From: Telmatospirillum siberiense
GTDB taxonomy: Bacteria; Pseudomonadota; Alphaproteobacteria; Rhodospirillales; Magnetospirillaceae
Reading direction: 5' to 3'
DNA length: 64,000 nucleotides
Assembly: GCF_002845745.1 (NCBI RefSeq)
Contig: NZ_PIUM01000031.1
Location: 1 to 64,000 of the forward strand
Shown here in pieces: positions 44,006-52,777 of the stretch. The position numbers were made by a program, and so were the translations under genes. The notes beneath the pieces are model-generated. The model ran no database searches and was not told the DNA's origin. It worked only from the letters and a program-made list of their open reading frames with translations. Each line of letters opens with the position of its first letter. Positions within the stretch are counted from its first letter, which is position 1.

Positions 44006-44434
44006 TTGATCTCCTCTTGCCACGGATGCCCGCCGATCATGTGGACGTTCACGACATGGCCGCAGGCTCCAACCGGTCTGAATCCGACGGTGACGTCTTC
44101 TGAGGGAGGGCGGCGTTGGAAGCTGGTGCAGTCGGATCCGGGGGAAGAAACAGAAGCGGAATGTGTCATTTCAGCGACCGGATTTCGTCGCTCCCAACGA
44201 ATTCATGGTATGGACGGTGGAGGGCAATTGCCGCAGCCACCAACCCACAGCATATTTCACGGCGATGCGGCGGGGCAGGGCCGGAAACTACTTAGGCTCT
44301 GGGACGAAACAATCGCTCCAGAGCCTAAGGGTTTATATGATGCCTGCGCCTCCGGCTTCGGCCAAGCTCATGCGCCGCTCGGGCTTTAGGGCCTGTCGTC
44401 AATTACCGGGCCATGGTGCTGATGGCGACGTCAT
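44006..44434. other. Gene-free interval between the DegP and LysR genes
   Basis: About 430 bp. It contains a perfect 12-bp stem (44291-44302 and 44318-44329, CTTAGGCTCTGG/CCAGAGCCTAAG), possibly the terminator of the LysR gene on the minus strand. The word GGGCCTGTCGTCAATTA at about 44389 resembles an insertion-sequence end. Frames in this interval look non-coding; a decayed element is possible but I cannot name it. Confidence 0.4.
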
Positions 44435-45358
44435 TTAATGCTGAACCTCGTCCGAATGCGTCGCGGTGGCGGACAGAAGGCGATCGATATAGTAATCGAT
44501 GAAAACCCGCACTTTCGGCTGCAAATTCTGGCGGCTGGCGTAAAGGGCGAACAGGCTCGGCTGCTGTAGCTGGTAATCGTTCAAAATTGGGCGGAGGCTG
44601 CCGGATTTCAGTTCCTCGATCACCGTGAATGCCGGAACGATCGTTATCCCTTCGCCCGCGATGGCCGAGGCCATGGCGACGATCGGGGTGTTCACCCGAA
44701 TGGCGGCGTTGACGCGCGCGGCAGAGGGCACGTCCTCCCGCGAGAACAGAATTTGATCTCTCAGCGCTGCCGACAAAAAAGGCCAGTATATGAATTTGTG
44801 GTCGGCCAGTTCGTCCGGTGTCGTGGGTTCCCCCGATTGCCGAAGGTAGCTGGGGGAGGCGACCAGAATATGATCGATTGTCCCGATACGGCGTGCGATC
44901 AGCGATGCGGGCGGATCGAGTGTCACCTGAAGAGCCAGATCGAACCCCTCTTCCACGATATTGATGGTCCTGTCGGTAAAATTGATATCGACCTGCACAT
45001 CGGGAAAGATCCGCCGGAAGTTCACGATCGTGCCGGAAAAGCAAGGGCCGGCAAACCACGCCGGCGCCGTGAAACGCAAAGTGCCCCGTGGCGTTTCCGA
45101 TAGCATGGCCAATTCGTTGGAGGCATTCCGAACCTCTCTCATGATGCCCGTGCAGCGTTCATAATAGAGACGGCCGGCTTCGGTCAGGCTGATCTGACGG
45201 GTCGTCCGGTTGAGCAGGCGCACCCGCAGATGGCTTTCCAACTGCATCAAATGGCGGCTGGCCATCGCGGCCGAAATGTTCTCCCGCTCTGCCGCCGCGG
45301 CGAAAGTTCCCGCATCGACCACTTGGCAAAACACCCGCATGCTGGTGAGGAGGTCCAT
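44435..45358 (-). CDS. LysR-family regulator divergent from a TonB receptor gene
   Basis: A 307-residue LysR protein of the DhcR/CrgA-like group. N-terminal HTH: MDLLTSMRVFCQVVDAG, ISAAMASRHLMQLE, RLLNRTTRQISLTEAGRLYYE. The effector domain opens with GTLRFTAPAWFAG. ATG 45358 is chosen as the natural LysR start; the longer frame adds 21 residues encoded by AT-rich promoter DNA. It is transcribed away from the receptor/binding-protein gene set and is the likely regulator of that set, responding to its substrate or a metabolite. Confidence 0.9.
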   Translation of the reverse strand: MDLLTSMRVFCQVVDAGTFAAAAERENISAAMASRHLMQLESHLRVRLLNRTTRQISLTEAGRLYYERCTGIMREVRNASNELAMLSETPRGTLRFTAPAWFAGPCFSGTIVNFRRIFPDVQVDINFTDRTINIVEEGFDLALQVTLDPPASLIARRIGTIDHILVASPSYLRQSGEPTTPDELADHKFIYWPFLSAALRDQILFSREDVPSAARVNAAIRVNTPIVAMASAIAGEGITIVPAFTVIEELKSGSLRPILNDYQLQQPSLFALYASRQNLQPKVRVFIDYYIDRLLSATATHSDEVQH

Positions 45359-45477
45359 ATTCACACCAAAATATTGTGTATAATTATTAAATATACTATT
45401 ATCTACTAGAATATTGATCAATGCCCTCTATTGCCGAACGATGGCCCCCCACGAAGTTCATCCAGCAAGGGGGCACG
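45359..45477. promoter_or_regulatory. Divergent promoter region of LysR and TonB receptor, with LysR-type dyad
   Basis: The part from 45359 to about 45420 is strongly AT-rich. It contains ACACCAAAATATTGTGT (45363-45379), an ACAC/GTGT dyad of the T-N11-A class, directly before the LysR start. TATACT at 45392-45397 is a possible -10 for the receptor. A frame through this region starting at 45421 is not used because ATG 45478 has the ribosome site and signal peptide. Confidence 0.45.
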
Positions 45478-47844
45478 ATGATTTTTAAGGTCCTTCCGCC
45501 GCAGCGACCGCGCCTTGGGGCACGCCCGGTGCTTAGCGGTTTTGTCCTGGCAGCCGCGCTATTGTCCACTCCGGCGGTGGCGCAGACCGCCGCCACCACC
45601 GCGCCATCCAGTGAAACGGCCGGCGACGCAGAGAATAAGGACGCGGTCGAAGAGGTGGTGGTCACGGCCCGCCATCGGACCGAAAAGGCCCAGGATGTGC
45701 CCATTCCGATGACGGTGCTTAGCGGGGCAAGCCTGGAGGCGGAGGGAATCCACAGTGTCCAGGAGCTTCAGCAGAAGCTGCCCAGCACGAACATTATCGT
45801 CAATTCACCGCGCATGAGCAGCTATGCGATCCGCGGCATCGGTGCCAGCACCATCGCCAACGAAGGATTGGAATCCGCGACCGGTCTTTACGTGGATGGC
45901 GTCTACCTGGGCAAGACCGGCATGGCCATCTCCGACCTGAACGACATTGACCAGGTGGAAGTCCTGCGTGGACCCCAGGGGACGCTGTTCGGCAAGAACA
46001 CGACGACCGGCGCCTTCAATTTCACCACCCGCAAGCCGACCTTTACACCGGAAGCAAGTGCCGAGATAACCGGCGGCAGCTACGGCGATGCCGAATTTCG
46101 GGGAGCGGCATCTGGTCCCATTTCCGAGGACGTCCTGGCCGGGCGTCTCTCCGTTTACCGCACCGAGCATGAGGGCTATCTGGACGATCCGGCGACCGGA
46201 AAGCATCCCAACAGGCGTCTGCGGGAGGGGGTGCGCACTCAGTTGCTGGGAGAGCCCAACGACGATCTGACGTTACGGCTGATAGCCGAATATCATCGGG
46301 ACAACTATCCGCTGGGCTATGCTCCCACGCTCTATTCGTTGCCGCCGAACGCCACTCTCTACTCCAAGCTGGCCGCCATGCGGGCGGCGGGATACAACGC
46401 CCTTCCCATCTCCTCCGATCCCTACAGTTTCAGCACCACGGCCACGCACGCCGGACAGGATACCAATCAGCGGGCGATTTCGCTGCAGGCGGACTGGCAG
46501 TTGGGGAAGGGCTACCAGCTCACCTCCATCAGCGCCTACCGCTACTGGGACTTCTCACCGCACAACGATTCCGATTTCATGAACCTGAACGTCATCACAT
46601 GCTGCGGCATGGGGGACCGCGACGAACAGGTCACCCAGGAAATCCGCCTGGCCTCTCCCAAGGGGGAAGTCGTCGAATCCACTTACGGCCTCTATTATTT
46701 CCGACAGACCCAACGCGCCTACATCGACAGCGTTTACGGCAACGATCCGACGCTGATCAGCATTTGGCTCGGCGTTTCCCAATCCGTGGCCGCGAGATAT
46801 TACGCCGGCAGGGAAACCAGGATCGACAGCAATCTCTCCACAGACAGCTACGCCGGATTTACCCAGCATGACTGGCACGCCACGGATCGACTGACCCTTA
46901 CGGCCGGCGTCAGGGAAACATTCGAAGCCAAATCGATCGACCTGACACGCAATCTGGGTGGGACCTCGGCCACTCTGCTCGACGTGCAAAGCGTCAGCAA
47001 GGATCTCTCGGCGTGGAGTTTGGGCACCAATTTGGCCGCCAATTACAAGCTCTACGACAATTTCAATCTCTATTCGTCCTACGCCAGGGGGGAGAAGTCC
47101 GGAACGCTGAGCAATTCGCCAGCCTCCGGAGTCGCGCTGAATGCCGATCAGCTGGTGGTCAAGCCCGAAAAGGCCAACGACGTCGAAGTCGGCTTCAAGA
47201 GCCAGTTGCTGGATCGTCAGGTGCAGTTCAACGGCAACCTTTTCTATGCCCTGATCCACGATTACCAGACCAACGTCACCAGCATCGATCCGACAACGGG
47301 CGTCGCCGGCTGGCGCCTGGCCAACGCACCCTGGCTTCGTTCGCAAGGCGCCGAACTCGAGGCCAATGCCCAGGTCACCAAGAAACTGAAGATCGCTTTG
47401 ACCGGCGCCTACAACGATGCCGAATTCCGGTCCTTCCACAGCGCTCCCTGCCCGACCGAAGTATCCAACGCCTCCACCAAGGTCTGCGACTACACGGGTA
47501 AATCGCCGATGGGAGTCTCTCGCTGGAACGGAAACGTTTCCGGCTATTACACGGAACATCTCCGAGACGATGTCGATGGCTATATCAACGCCAGCTACAC
47601 CTATCGTTCCGGATATGCCGGCTCGATCGATTTGTCCCAATACGGTCACATCAGTGGTTACGGGATCACCAACCTGACCGTCGGAACAAAACTGAACGAT
47701 GGCAAGGTCGACCTCTCCCTTTGGGCGCGCAACCTGTTCAACACGCATTATTACTCGGCAATGGGGCTGACCGTCGCGGGCGCATGGTTCGGTTATGTCG
47801 GGGATCCGCTGACTGTCGGCGCCACCGCCAGGATCCATTTCTAG
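45478..47844 (+). CDS. TonB-dependent outer-membrane receptor
   Basis: A 788-residue receptor. A signal peptide (about 1-36, ending PAVAQ) is followed by a TonB box (EEVVVTARHR). The plug domain has DVPIPMTVLSG, YAIRGIGAS, GLYVDGVYLGK and VEVLRGPQGTLFGKNTTTGAFNF. The barrel ends in ATARIHF with the terminal Phe. The plug style matches receptors for small organic substrates, with no siderophore signalling extension. ATG 45478 has AAGGGGG upstream. It is the first gene of a four-gene set with a Tat-exported binding protein, an NTF2-like protein and an NAD(P)-binding protein, opposite a LysR gene. Confidence 0.92.
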   Translation: MIFKVLPPQRPRLGARPVLSGFVLAAALLSTPAVAQTAATTAPSSETAGDAENKDAVEEVVVTARHRTEKAQDVPIPMTVLSGASLEAEGIHSVQELQQKLPSTNIIVNSPRMSSYAIRGIGASTIANEGLESATGLYVDGVYLGKTGMAISDLNDIDQVEVLRGPQGTLFGKNTTTGAFNFTTRKPTFTPEASAEITGGSYGDAEFRGAASGPISEDVLAGRLSVYRTEHEGYLDDPATGKHPNRRLREGVRTQLLGEPNDDLTLRLIAEYHRDNYPLGYAPTLYSLPPNATLYSKLAAMRAAGYNALPISSDPYSFSTTATHAGQDTNQRAISLQADWQLGKGYQLTSISAYRYWDFSPHNDSDFMNLNVITCCGMGDRDEQVTQEIRLASPKGEVVESTYGLYYFRQTQRAYIDSVYGNDPTLISIWLGVSQSVAARYYAGRETRIDSNLSTDSYAGFTQHDWHATDRLTLTAGVRETFEAKSIDLTRNLGGTSATLLDVQSVSKDLSAWSLGTNLAANYKLYDNFNLYSSYARGEKSGTLSNSPASGVALNADQLVVKPEKANDVEVGFKSQLLDRQVQFNGNLFYALIHDYQTNVTSIDPTTGVAGWRLANAPWLRSQGAELEANAQVTKKLKIALTGAYNDAEFRSFHSAPCPTEVSNASTKVCDYTGKSPMGVSRWNGNVSGYYTEHLRDDVDGYINASYTYRSGYAGSIDLSQYGHISGYGITNLTVGTKLNDGKVDLSLWARNLFNTHYYSAMGLTVAGAWFGYVGDPLTVGATARIHF

Positions 47845-47875
47845 TCCCGTTCATCCTCATGCAAGGAATGAAGTC

Positions 47876-49021
47876 ATGACGTTTCCCAAATTTACGCGCG
47901 GCCCGGATCGGCAATCACTTTCCCGGCGCCGCCTGCTCGGCATGCTGGGCGGATCGGCCGGGGCCGCCGCCATAGGAGGATTGGGCTTTTCTGATCTTGC
48001 CGGGGCCTTCAGCCCTCCCCATCCCGCATTGCCGGTCATCGGCCCGTCCGATATTTGCAGGGCTTCCGCCGAGGTGCGCCCCGCCGACCAGGACGTTCCG
48101 CATTTCGGACCGTTTCCGGACAAACTGACCCCCATCAAGTTTGCCTGGAACGGCAATGCCATATGCCACGCGCCTATCCCATTGGCGTTGAACTCGGGCA
48201 TTTTTCGCAAATACAACCTGGATGTGGAGTTGATCAGTTACGCCGGATCGACCGACCAGCTTCTGGAATCAATCTCAAGCGGCAAGGCCGACGCGGCCCA
48301 AGGCATGGTTCGCCGCTGGCTGAAACCCCTGGAGCAGGGCTTCGACGTGAAGCTGATCGCGGGTATTCATGGCGGTTGCGTCCGCATGCTTGCGTCGAGA
48401 GCCGCCGGCATTCAACAGCCGGAGGATCTGCGCGGCAAGACCGTCGGAGTTGCCGAGATCGGCGGCGTGGGCCAGACCATGTTCTCGACCTTGCTCGCCC
48501 GAAACGGCGTCGATCCCGACAAGGATGTCCAGTGGCGTGTTTTTCCGCCCAATCTGATGGGGGTGGCCGTCAAGAAAGGAGAAATCCAGGCGATCGCCGA
48601 TGTCGATCCCAATCTGTGGCTGCTGCAGAAGGCCGACTCGGATCTGGTGGAAATCCTCAACAGCCACAGCGGCCATTACCAGGGACGGGTCTGCTGCGTT
48701 CTGGGCGTTGGCACGAAGCTGCTGAAGGAACGCCGGCCGGTCGCCGCCGCCTTGGCCCAGTCGCTCGTCGAAGCGGCGGAATTGACAGCCCGGGACCCGG
48801 ACGCGGCGGGCGCCGCGTTCGCGCCCTATTCCCCCAACGCGACGGCGGAGGATCTGGCGGGAATTCTGAAGACCATGACCTACCATACGCATCCGGTGAG
48901 AGCGGCCCTCACGGAAGACATCATTTTCTATGCCGAGGAAATGAAGGAGCTTTCAATTCTGAAAAACTCGACCGATCCAAAGACATTCGGGGCCCGCATA
49001 ACCGCCGATATTTCAATCTGA
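47876..49021 (+). CDS. Tat-exported ABC-type substrate-binding protein (NMT1/SsuA-like) without ABC partners
   Basis: A 381-residue periplasmic binding protein. The N-terminus has a twin-arginine motif (SRRRLLG, residues 16-22) and hydrophobic stretch. The body follows the NrtA/SsuA/ThiY pattern: KFAWNGNAICHAPIPLALN, GIFRKYNLDVELISYAGS, SGKADAAQGM, EDLRGKTVGVAEIGGVGQT and GVDPDKDVQWRVFPP. No ABC permease or ATPase gene is nearby. It follows the TonB receptor by 31 bp with AAGGA before ATG 47876. It could deliver the receptor's ligand to a transporter encoded elsewhere or act as a periplasmic sensor. Ligand unknown. Confidence 0.84.
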   Translation: MTFPKFTRGPDRQSLSRRRLLGMLGGSAGAAAIGGLGFSDLAGAFSPPHPALPVIGPSDICRASAEVRPADQDVPHFGPFPDKLTPIKFAWNGNAICHAPIPLALNSGIFRKYNLDVELISYAGSTDQLLESISSGKADAAQGMVRRWLKPLEQGFDVKLIAGIHGGCVRMLASRAAGIQQPEDLRGKTVGVAEIGGVGQTMFSTLLARNGVDPDKDVQWRVFPPNLMGVAVKKGEIQAIADVDPNLWLLQKADSDLVEILNSHSGHYQGRVCCVLGVGTKLLKERRPVAAALAQSLVEAAELTARDPDAAGAAFAPYSPNATAEDLAGILKTMTYHTHPVRAALTEDIIFYAEEMKELSILKNSTDPKTFGARITADISI

Positions 49022-49042
49022 GCATTCGAGGACGTCACGGAA

Positions 49043-49507
49043 ATGAATCTCGTTAGAACGCTGATAGGATTTTTACCTCTCATCCTATTGTCCATGCCGG
49101 CAACCTCTTCGCAAGCCGAAGACCTTACGGCGCAGGAATCAAAAAACAAAAATATCGTCATCGATTTCTATAAGAAGGCGATTATCGAAAAGGATTTCGA
49201 GGCCGCCAAAAAATATTTCGGCGATCATTATACCCAACATAACCCGCTGGCGCCCGACGGGCCGGACGGCCTGAAGGGACTGGTCCAGATTCTGCGGGAA
49301 AAATACCCGAATTCAAAAACCGAGATAAAACGGGTCTTCGTCGACGGCGACTACGTGATTTTGCATGTGCACTCCACTCGGGAACCCGGCGACCGGGGCA
49401 CTGCCATCGTCGATATTTTCCGGCTTGAAAACGACAAGGTGGTCGAACACTGGGATGTGATCCAGCCTGTCCCGGAAACGGCCGCCAACAAGAACAGCAT
49501 GTTTTGA
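49043..49507 (+). CDS. Secreted NTF2-like (SnoaL-type) protein
   Basis: A 154-residue protein with a signal peptide (GFLPLILLSMPATSSQA) and an NTF2-like fold pattern: IVIDFYKKAIIEKDFEAAKKYFGDHYTQHNPLAPDGPDGL, then ILREKYPNSKTEIKRVFVDGDYVILHVH and a C-terminal DIFRLENDKVVEHWDVIQPVPE. The YTQHNP and HWD residues line the cone-shaped pocket in SnoaL-like enzymes. It may be an isomerase, hydrolase or cyclase of unknown substrate, acting in the periplasm. It lies 21 bp after the binding-protein gene and is likely in the same operon. The gene is slightly AT-richer than its neighbours. Confidence 0.82.
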   Translation: MNLVRTLIGFLPLILLSMPATSSQAEDLTAQESKNKNIVIDFYKKAIIEKDFEAAKKYFGDHYTQHNPLAPDGPDGLKGLVQILREKYPNSKTEIKRVFVDGDYVILHVHSTREPGDRGTAIVDIFRLENDKVVEHWDVIQPVPETAANKNSMF

Positions 49508-49522
49508 GGCGAGGGCTTCACA

Positions 49523-50134
49523 ATGGCTAAAATCGCTTTGATTGGCGCCTCTGGCAATGTCGGCAAGCGCATCCTGGCCGAGTTGACCCGCCGCGGCCAT
49601 CTCGTCACGGCAATCGCTCGCCACGGAAACGGAATCTCTGCTTCGGGCTCCGTTGCGATCGTTACGGCGGATGTTACCGCCCCGGACCTGGAGCGGACGC
49701 TCGTCGGCCATGACGCGGTCATCAGCTCGCTGCGTTTCTCGACAGCCGGCATAAGCCGATTCGTCCCGCCCATCAAAAAGGCGGGTGTCGATCGCTATTT
49801 GGTGGTCGGCGGTGCCGGCTCGCTGGAAATCTCGCCTGGTGTCAGGTTGCTGGACGCTCCGAACTTTCCCGGCGAATACCGGGCCGAGGCCTCGGCCGCA
49901 GCCGATTTCCTGGAAGCGCTCCGCGGGGAGGCCGACCTTCGATGGTCGTACCTGTCTCCGTCCCTCGAAATTTGTCCCGGCGAGCGGACCTCGCGGTTTC
50001 GGTTGGGCGAAGACCGGCTTCTTTCCGATGCCTCCGGACGAAGCTGGATTACCTACGAAGATTTCGCCGTCGCTCTGGTCGACGAACTGGAAACGCCCAA
50101 GCACGAGCGTCGTCGTTTTACCGTGGGATACTGA
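49523..50134 (+). CDS. NAD(P)-binding Rossmann-fold reductase (atypical SDR)
   Basis: A 203-residue cytoplasmic protein with an N-terminal dinucleotide motif (IALIGASGNVGKRILAEL) and the pattern of NAD(P)H-binding, NmrA/YwnB-like proteins: VTADVTAPDLERTLVGHDAVIS, VDRYLVVGGAGSLE and a C-terminal WITYEDFAVALVDELE. It has no classical YxxxK pair, so it may be a reductase or sensor rather than a standard SDR dehydrogenase. It follows the NTF2-like gene by 15 bp and seems to be the last gene of the receptor operon. Confidence 0.85.
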   Translation: MAKIALIGASGNVGKRILAELTRRGHLVTAIARHGNGISASGSVAIVTADVTAPDLERTLVGHDAVISSLRFSTAGISRFVPPIKKAGVDRYLVVGGAGSLEISPGVRLLDAPNFPGEYRAEASAAADFLEALRGEADLRWSYLSPSLEICPGERTSRFRLGEDRLLSDASGRSWITYEDFAVALVDELETPKHERRRFTVGY

Positions 50135-50640
50135 GGTCGCGTAAGGTCTCCCGTCAGCTTTCCTCCCCGTGTTGTCCAATGTTTCGTACAGGTGCGGATA
50201 CGGCAGTCCGGGGAGGGGCGCCGACGTTCCCGTCCATAAGCGTCCAATACAAATTCCCGGTGATCACACCCGATTACCGGGAATTTGTATTGGGGCGCGT
50301 TTTCTTCAGGTTGAATCAGGCTCGTTAGCCTGAACGGGTAATTGGGGCAAAAGGGCGGGCAAAAGCCCTTCTCCCCTCGTGGGAGAAGGGTTGGGATGAG
50401 GGGGCATCCCGCTGACAGGCGAAAGAAAACTCTCAGGCGTCGTGCGACTCCCCCCTTCCCCCTCCCGCGAGAGCGGGCCCTGCCATCGATTGCCGACGAA
50501 TCCCTACCGGCGCGTTCGCGCCGGACGTCCAGTGACGTCCGGACGGCACCAATCCCACGAGGGGCGCTCGGATAAGAAAAATCATGATTGTATCGGAGCT
50601 ATCGGGATGGAATTGCATGGGGTAGACGCTATTAAAAACG
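50135..50640. repeat. Gene-free interval with palindromic repeats
   Basis: It contains an 18-bp perfect stem (50244-50261 and 50276-50293, CCAATACAAATTCCCGGT and complement, 14-base loop). A second 10-bp stem (50366-50375 and 50381-50390, CCCTTCTCCC/GGGAGAAGGG) is of a kind that recurs in many proteobacterial genomes and on the minus strand runs into TTTT. The frame 50342-50575 spans this second repeat and is not a credible gene. Confidence 0.5.
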
Positions 50641-50802
50641 AACATTAACAAAATTAATCATTATAATTATTGTAAAATAAATAATTATTCTATTTTTATT
50701 TATATTTTTATTATAAAATTCTTGTTTTATTGTTTAATTTTTTGCTATAAGTATTTCTGTTTGAATATTTACTGCAAGTATATGTTTTTTGAGAGGTTGC
50801 GT
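50641..50802 (+). promoter_or_regulatory. Extremely AT-rich upstream region of the MBL hydrolase gene
   Basis: Positions 50641-50760 contain only 13 G or C bases in 120 (about 11 percent), in a region otherwise well above 60 percent. Long A/T runs continue to the ribosome site GAGAGG at about 50791. It must hold the promoter for the next gene and is a good binding target for nucleoid silencers. Confidence 0.5.
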
Positions 50803-51858
50803 ATGTTGGATGCCAAATCTGGTGTTGAGTATGTCCTGACGGACTATCCGAAACCCGGTCAAACCATAGAGATCGCTCAGGGCATCCACTGGCTGAGCAC
50901 CCCATTGCCGTTCCGCCTGAGGGCGGTGAACCTTTATTTGCTGGAGGACGACGCGGGATGGGTCATTGTCGATTTCGGCTATTCCAACGATGAGGTGAAA
51001 GCCCAATGGGAACAGGTCTGGGCCTCGACGCTGAAGGGAAAGCCGGTGACGCGTCTGATCGCGACCCATTTCCATCCCGATCACATAGGCAACGCCGGCT
51101 GGCTGTCCGGGCGATGGAATCTGCCGGTGATGGCGAGCCGGGCCGAGTGGCTGACGGCCAATCGTCTGCTCGGTGGGCCCGGCGTCGAAGACAAGGAGCG
51201 AAGCAGGCGGTTCTATCTCGCCAACGGCCTGTCCGAGGATGTCGTCAGGGGCATGGAGCAGGGATATGTCCCCTATTCCCGAGGGGTTTCCCTGGCCGGG
51301 GCCTATGAAGGGTTGTCCGACGGGGACCGCCTGCGTATCGGGGGAGACGGATGGAGGGCGATCGCCGGCGGAGGGCATTCTCCGGAACATCTGTCGCTCT
51401 ATTGCGAGGAGCGGGGCATCCTGATCGCCGGAGACCAGCTTCTGCCGGAGATCACGCCGAACGTCAGCGTCTGGCCGGACGAGCCGGAGGCGGACGCGCT
51501 GGGGCTGTTCCTGCGGAGCCTCGATCGGTTCCGCGCCGAATTGCGTCCCGACACGCTGGTTCTGCCGTCCCATCGCCGACCGTTCCGCGGGGCGCTCGCC
51601 AGGATCGACGAAATCCGCGACCACCATCGCGACCGCCTGGACGTCATTCTGGAGAAGGCGGCCGAGGGACCCGTCACGGCGGGCGGTATTCTGCCTTTCC
51701 TTTTCCCGCAGCATCTCGACGCCTTGCAGACGATGTTCGCGCTGGGCGAGGCCCTGGCCCACCTCAACCGCCTGGCGGCCATGGGGCGCCTTCGCAGGGA
51801 GGCCGGGGATGACGGGATCGTACGTTTTCATGCCGGCGTTTCGTCGCGGGGACATTGA
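50803..51858 (+). CDS. Metallo-beta-lactamase-fold hydrolase (glyoxalase II-like)
   Basis: A 351-residue MBL-fold enzyme. The metal motif HFHPDH gives His89, His91, Asp93 and His94. Further ligands are suggested by GGGHSPEHLSLY and GDQLLPEITPNVSVWP, and a helical C-terminal domain follows (DALQTMFALGEALAHLNRL). No signal peptide. ATG 50803 has GAGAGG six bases upstream; the longer frame is encoded by AT-rich promoter DNA. The gene converges on the 12-kb hyu/opp operon, ending only four bases from it. Hydrolysis of a thioester or lactone intermediate of that pathway is possible but speculative. Confidence 0.88.
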   Translation: MLDAKSGVEYVLTDYPKPGQTIEIAQGIHWLSTPLPFRLRAVNLYLLEDDAGWVIVDFGYSNDEVKAQWEQVWASTLKGKPVTRLIATHFHPDHIGNAGWLSGRWNLPVMASRAEWLTANRLLGGPGVEDKERSRRFYLANGLSEDVVRGMEQGYVPYSRGVSLAGAYEGLSDGDRLRIGGDGWRAIAGGGHSPEHLSLYCEERGILIAGDQLLPEITPNVSVWPDEPEADALGLFLRSLDRFRAELRPDTLVLPSHRRPFRGALARIDEIRDHHRDRLDVILEKAAEGPVTAGGILPFLFPQHLDALQTMFALGEALAHLNRLAAMGRLRREAGDDGIVRFHAGVSSRGH

Positions 51859-51862
51859 GGCG

Positions 51863-52777
51863 TTACCCCAGATGGCAGGCCGTTCGGTGCCCGCCGCCGA
51901 TGTCGCGCAAGACCGGTGTCTCTTCCGCGCACAGTCCGAAGGCAAAGGGGCATCGGTGGCGGAATCGGCACCCCGTCGACGGCGGCGGCGGCGAGCCGGG
52001 GCGGTCCGGCGTCGATTCGCCGAGAGACGCGGCCAGCAGCAGGCGGGTATAGGGGTGGCGCGGATCGCGCCATAGGTCCTGGTAATCGGCGGTTTCTATG
52101 ATCCGTCCGGCGAATATCACGAAGATGCGGTCCGCGATGAACCTGACCACTCCCAGATCATGGGAGATGAAGAGGTAGGACAGTCCCTGTTCCCGCCGCA
52201 GATCCGACAGCAGATTGAGGATCTGCGCCTGGATGGAGACGTCGAGGGCGGAAACGGGCTCGTCGCAAATGACCAGTTGCGGGTTGAGGATCAGTGCCCG
52301 CCCGATCCCCACCCGTTGCCGCTGTCCTCCGGAAAGCTCGTGGGGGCGGCGCTGGAGCATGGCGTTCGGCAAGCCGACGCGGTCGGCGATGTCCTCGATC
52401 CGTCTTCGCCGCGAGCGGCGGTCGCGTTCACCGTGGACGATGAGGGGCGTCTCCAGTGTCTGGAAAACGGTTTTCCGCGGATTGAGCGAGGCCAGGCTGT
52501 TCTGAAAAACCATCTGGACGCGCCGGCCGTACTCCTTCAGTGACGGGCCGCTCAGCGTCCTTACGTCCGTTCCCCGGTAGCAGACGCTTCCTCCGCCGAT
52601 TTTCGCAAGGCCGACAATCGTTTTGGCCAAGGTCGACTTTCCGCAGCCGGATTCGCCGATGACGCCGACCGTCTCCCCTTCGTCCACGGTCAGGGACACA
52701 CCGTCCAGGACGCTTCGCCGCTTCGATCCCAGTCCGTAGGCGACGTGGAGGTCTTCGATCTCAAGGAGGGTATTCAT
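51863..52777 (-). CDS. Peptide/nickel-type ABC transporter ATPase (OppF-like)
   Basis: Second ATPase of the right-hand importer, 304 residues. Walker [12 protein letters not shown], signature LSGGQRQRVGIGRAL, Walker B LVICDEPVSALD and switch His ISHDL are intact. The C-terminal peptide-transporter extension has CRFRHRCPFAFGLC. ATG 52777 follows GGAGG and overlaps the preceding ATPase stop by four bases. Last gene of the operon. Confidence 0.9.
   Translation of the reverse strand: MNTLLEIEDLHVAYGLGSKRRSVLDGVSLTVDEGETVGVIGESGCGKSTLAKTIVGLAKIGGGSVCYRGTDVRTLSGPSLKEYGRRVQMVFQNSLASLNPRKTVFQTLETPLIVHGERDRRSRRRRIEDIADRVGLPNAMLQRRPHELSGGQRQRVGIGRALILNPQLVICDEPVSALDVSIQAQILNLLSDLRREQGLSYLFISHDLGVVRFIADRIFVIFAGRIIETADYQDLWRDPRHPYTRLLLAASLGESTPDRPGSPPPPSTGCRFRHRCPFAFGLCAEETPVLRDIGGGHRTACHLG

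Noticed and set aside
43919-44389. 156-codon frame between the DegP and LysR genes
   Set aside because: Half of it overlaps the DegP signal region in antisense, and the rest shows no family.
44389-44405. GGGCCTGTCGTCAATTA as an insertion-sequence end
   Set aside because: It resembles ends of some IS elements, but no partner end, target duplication or transposase is present, so it is kept only as a note in the interval description.
50342-50575. Short frame with SPRGRRVGMRG
   Set aside because: This peptide comes from a common intergenic repeat (CTCCCCTCGTGGGAGAAGG) and is often mis-annotated as a gene.
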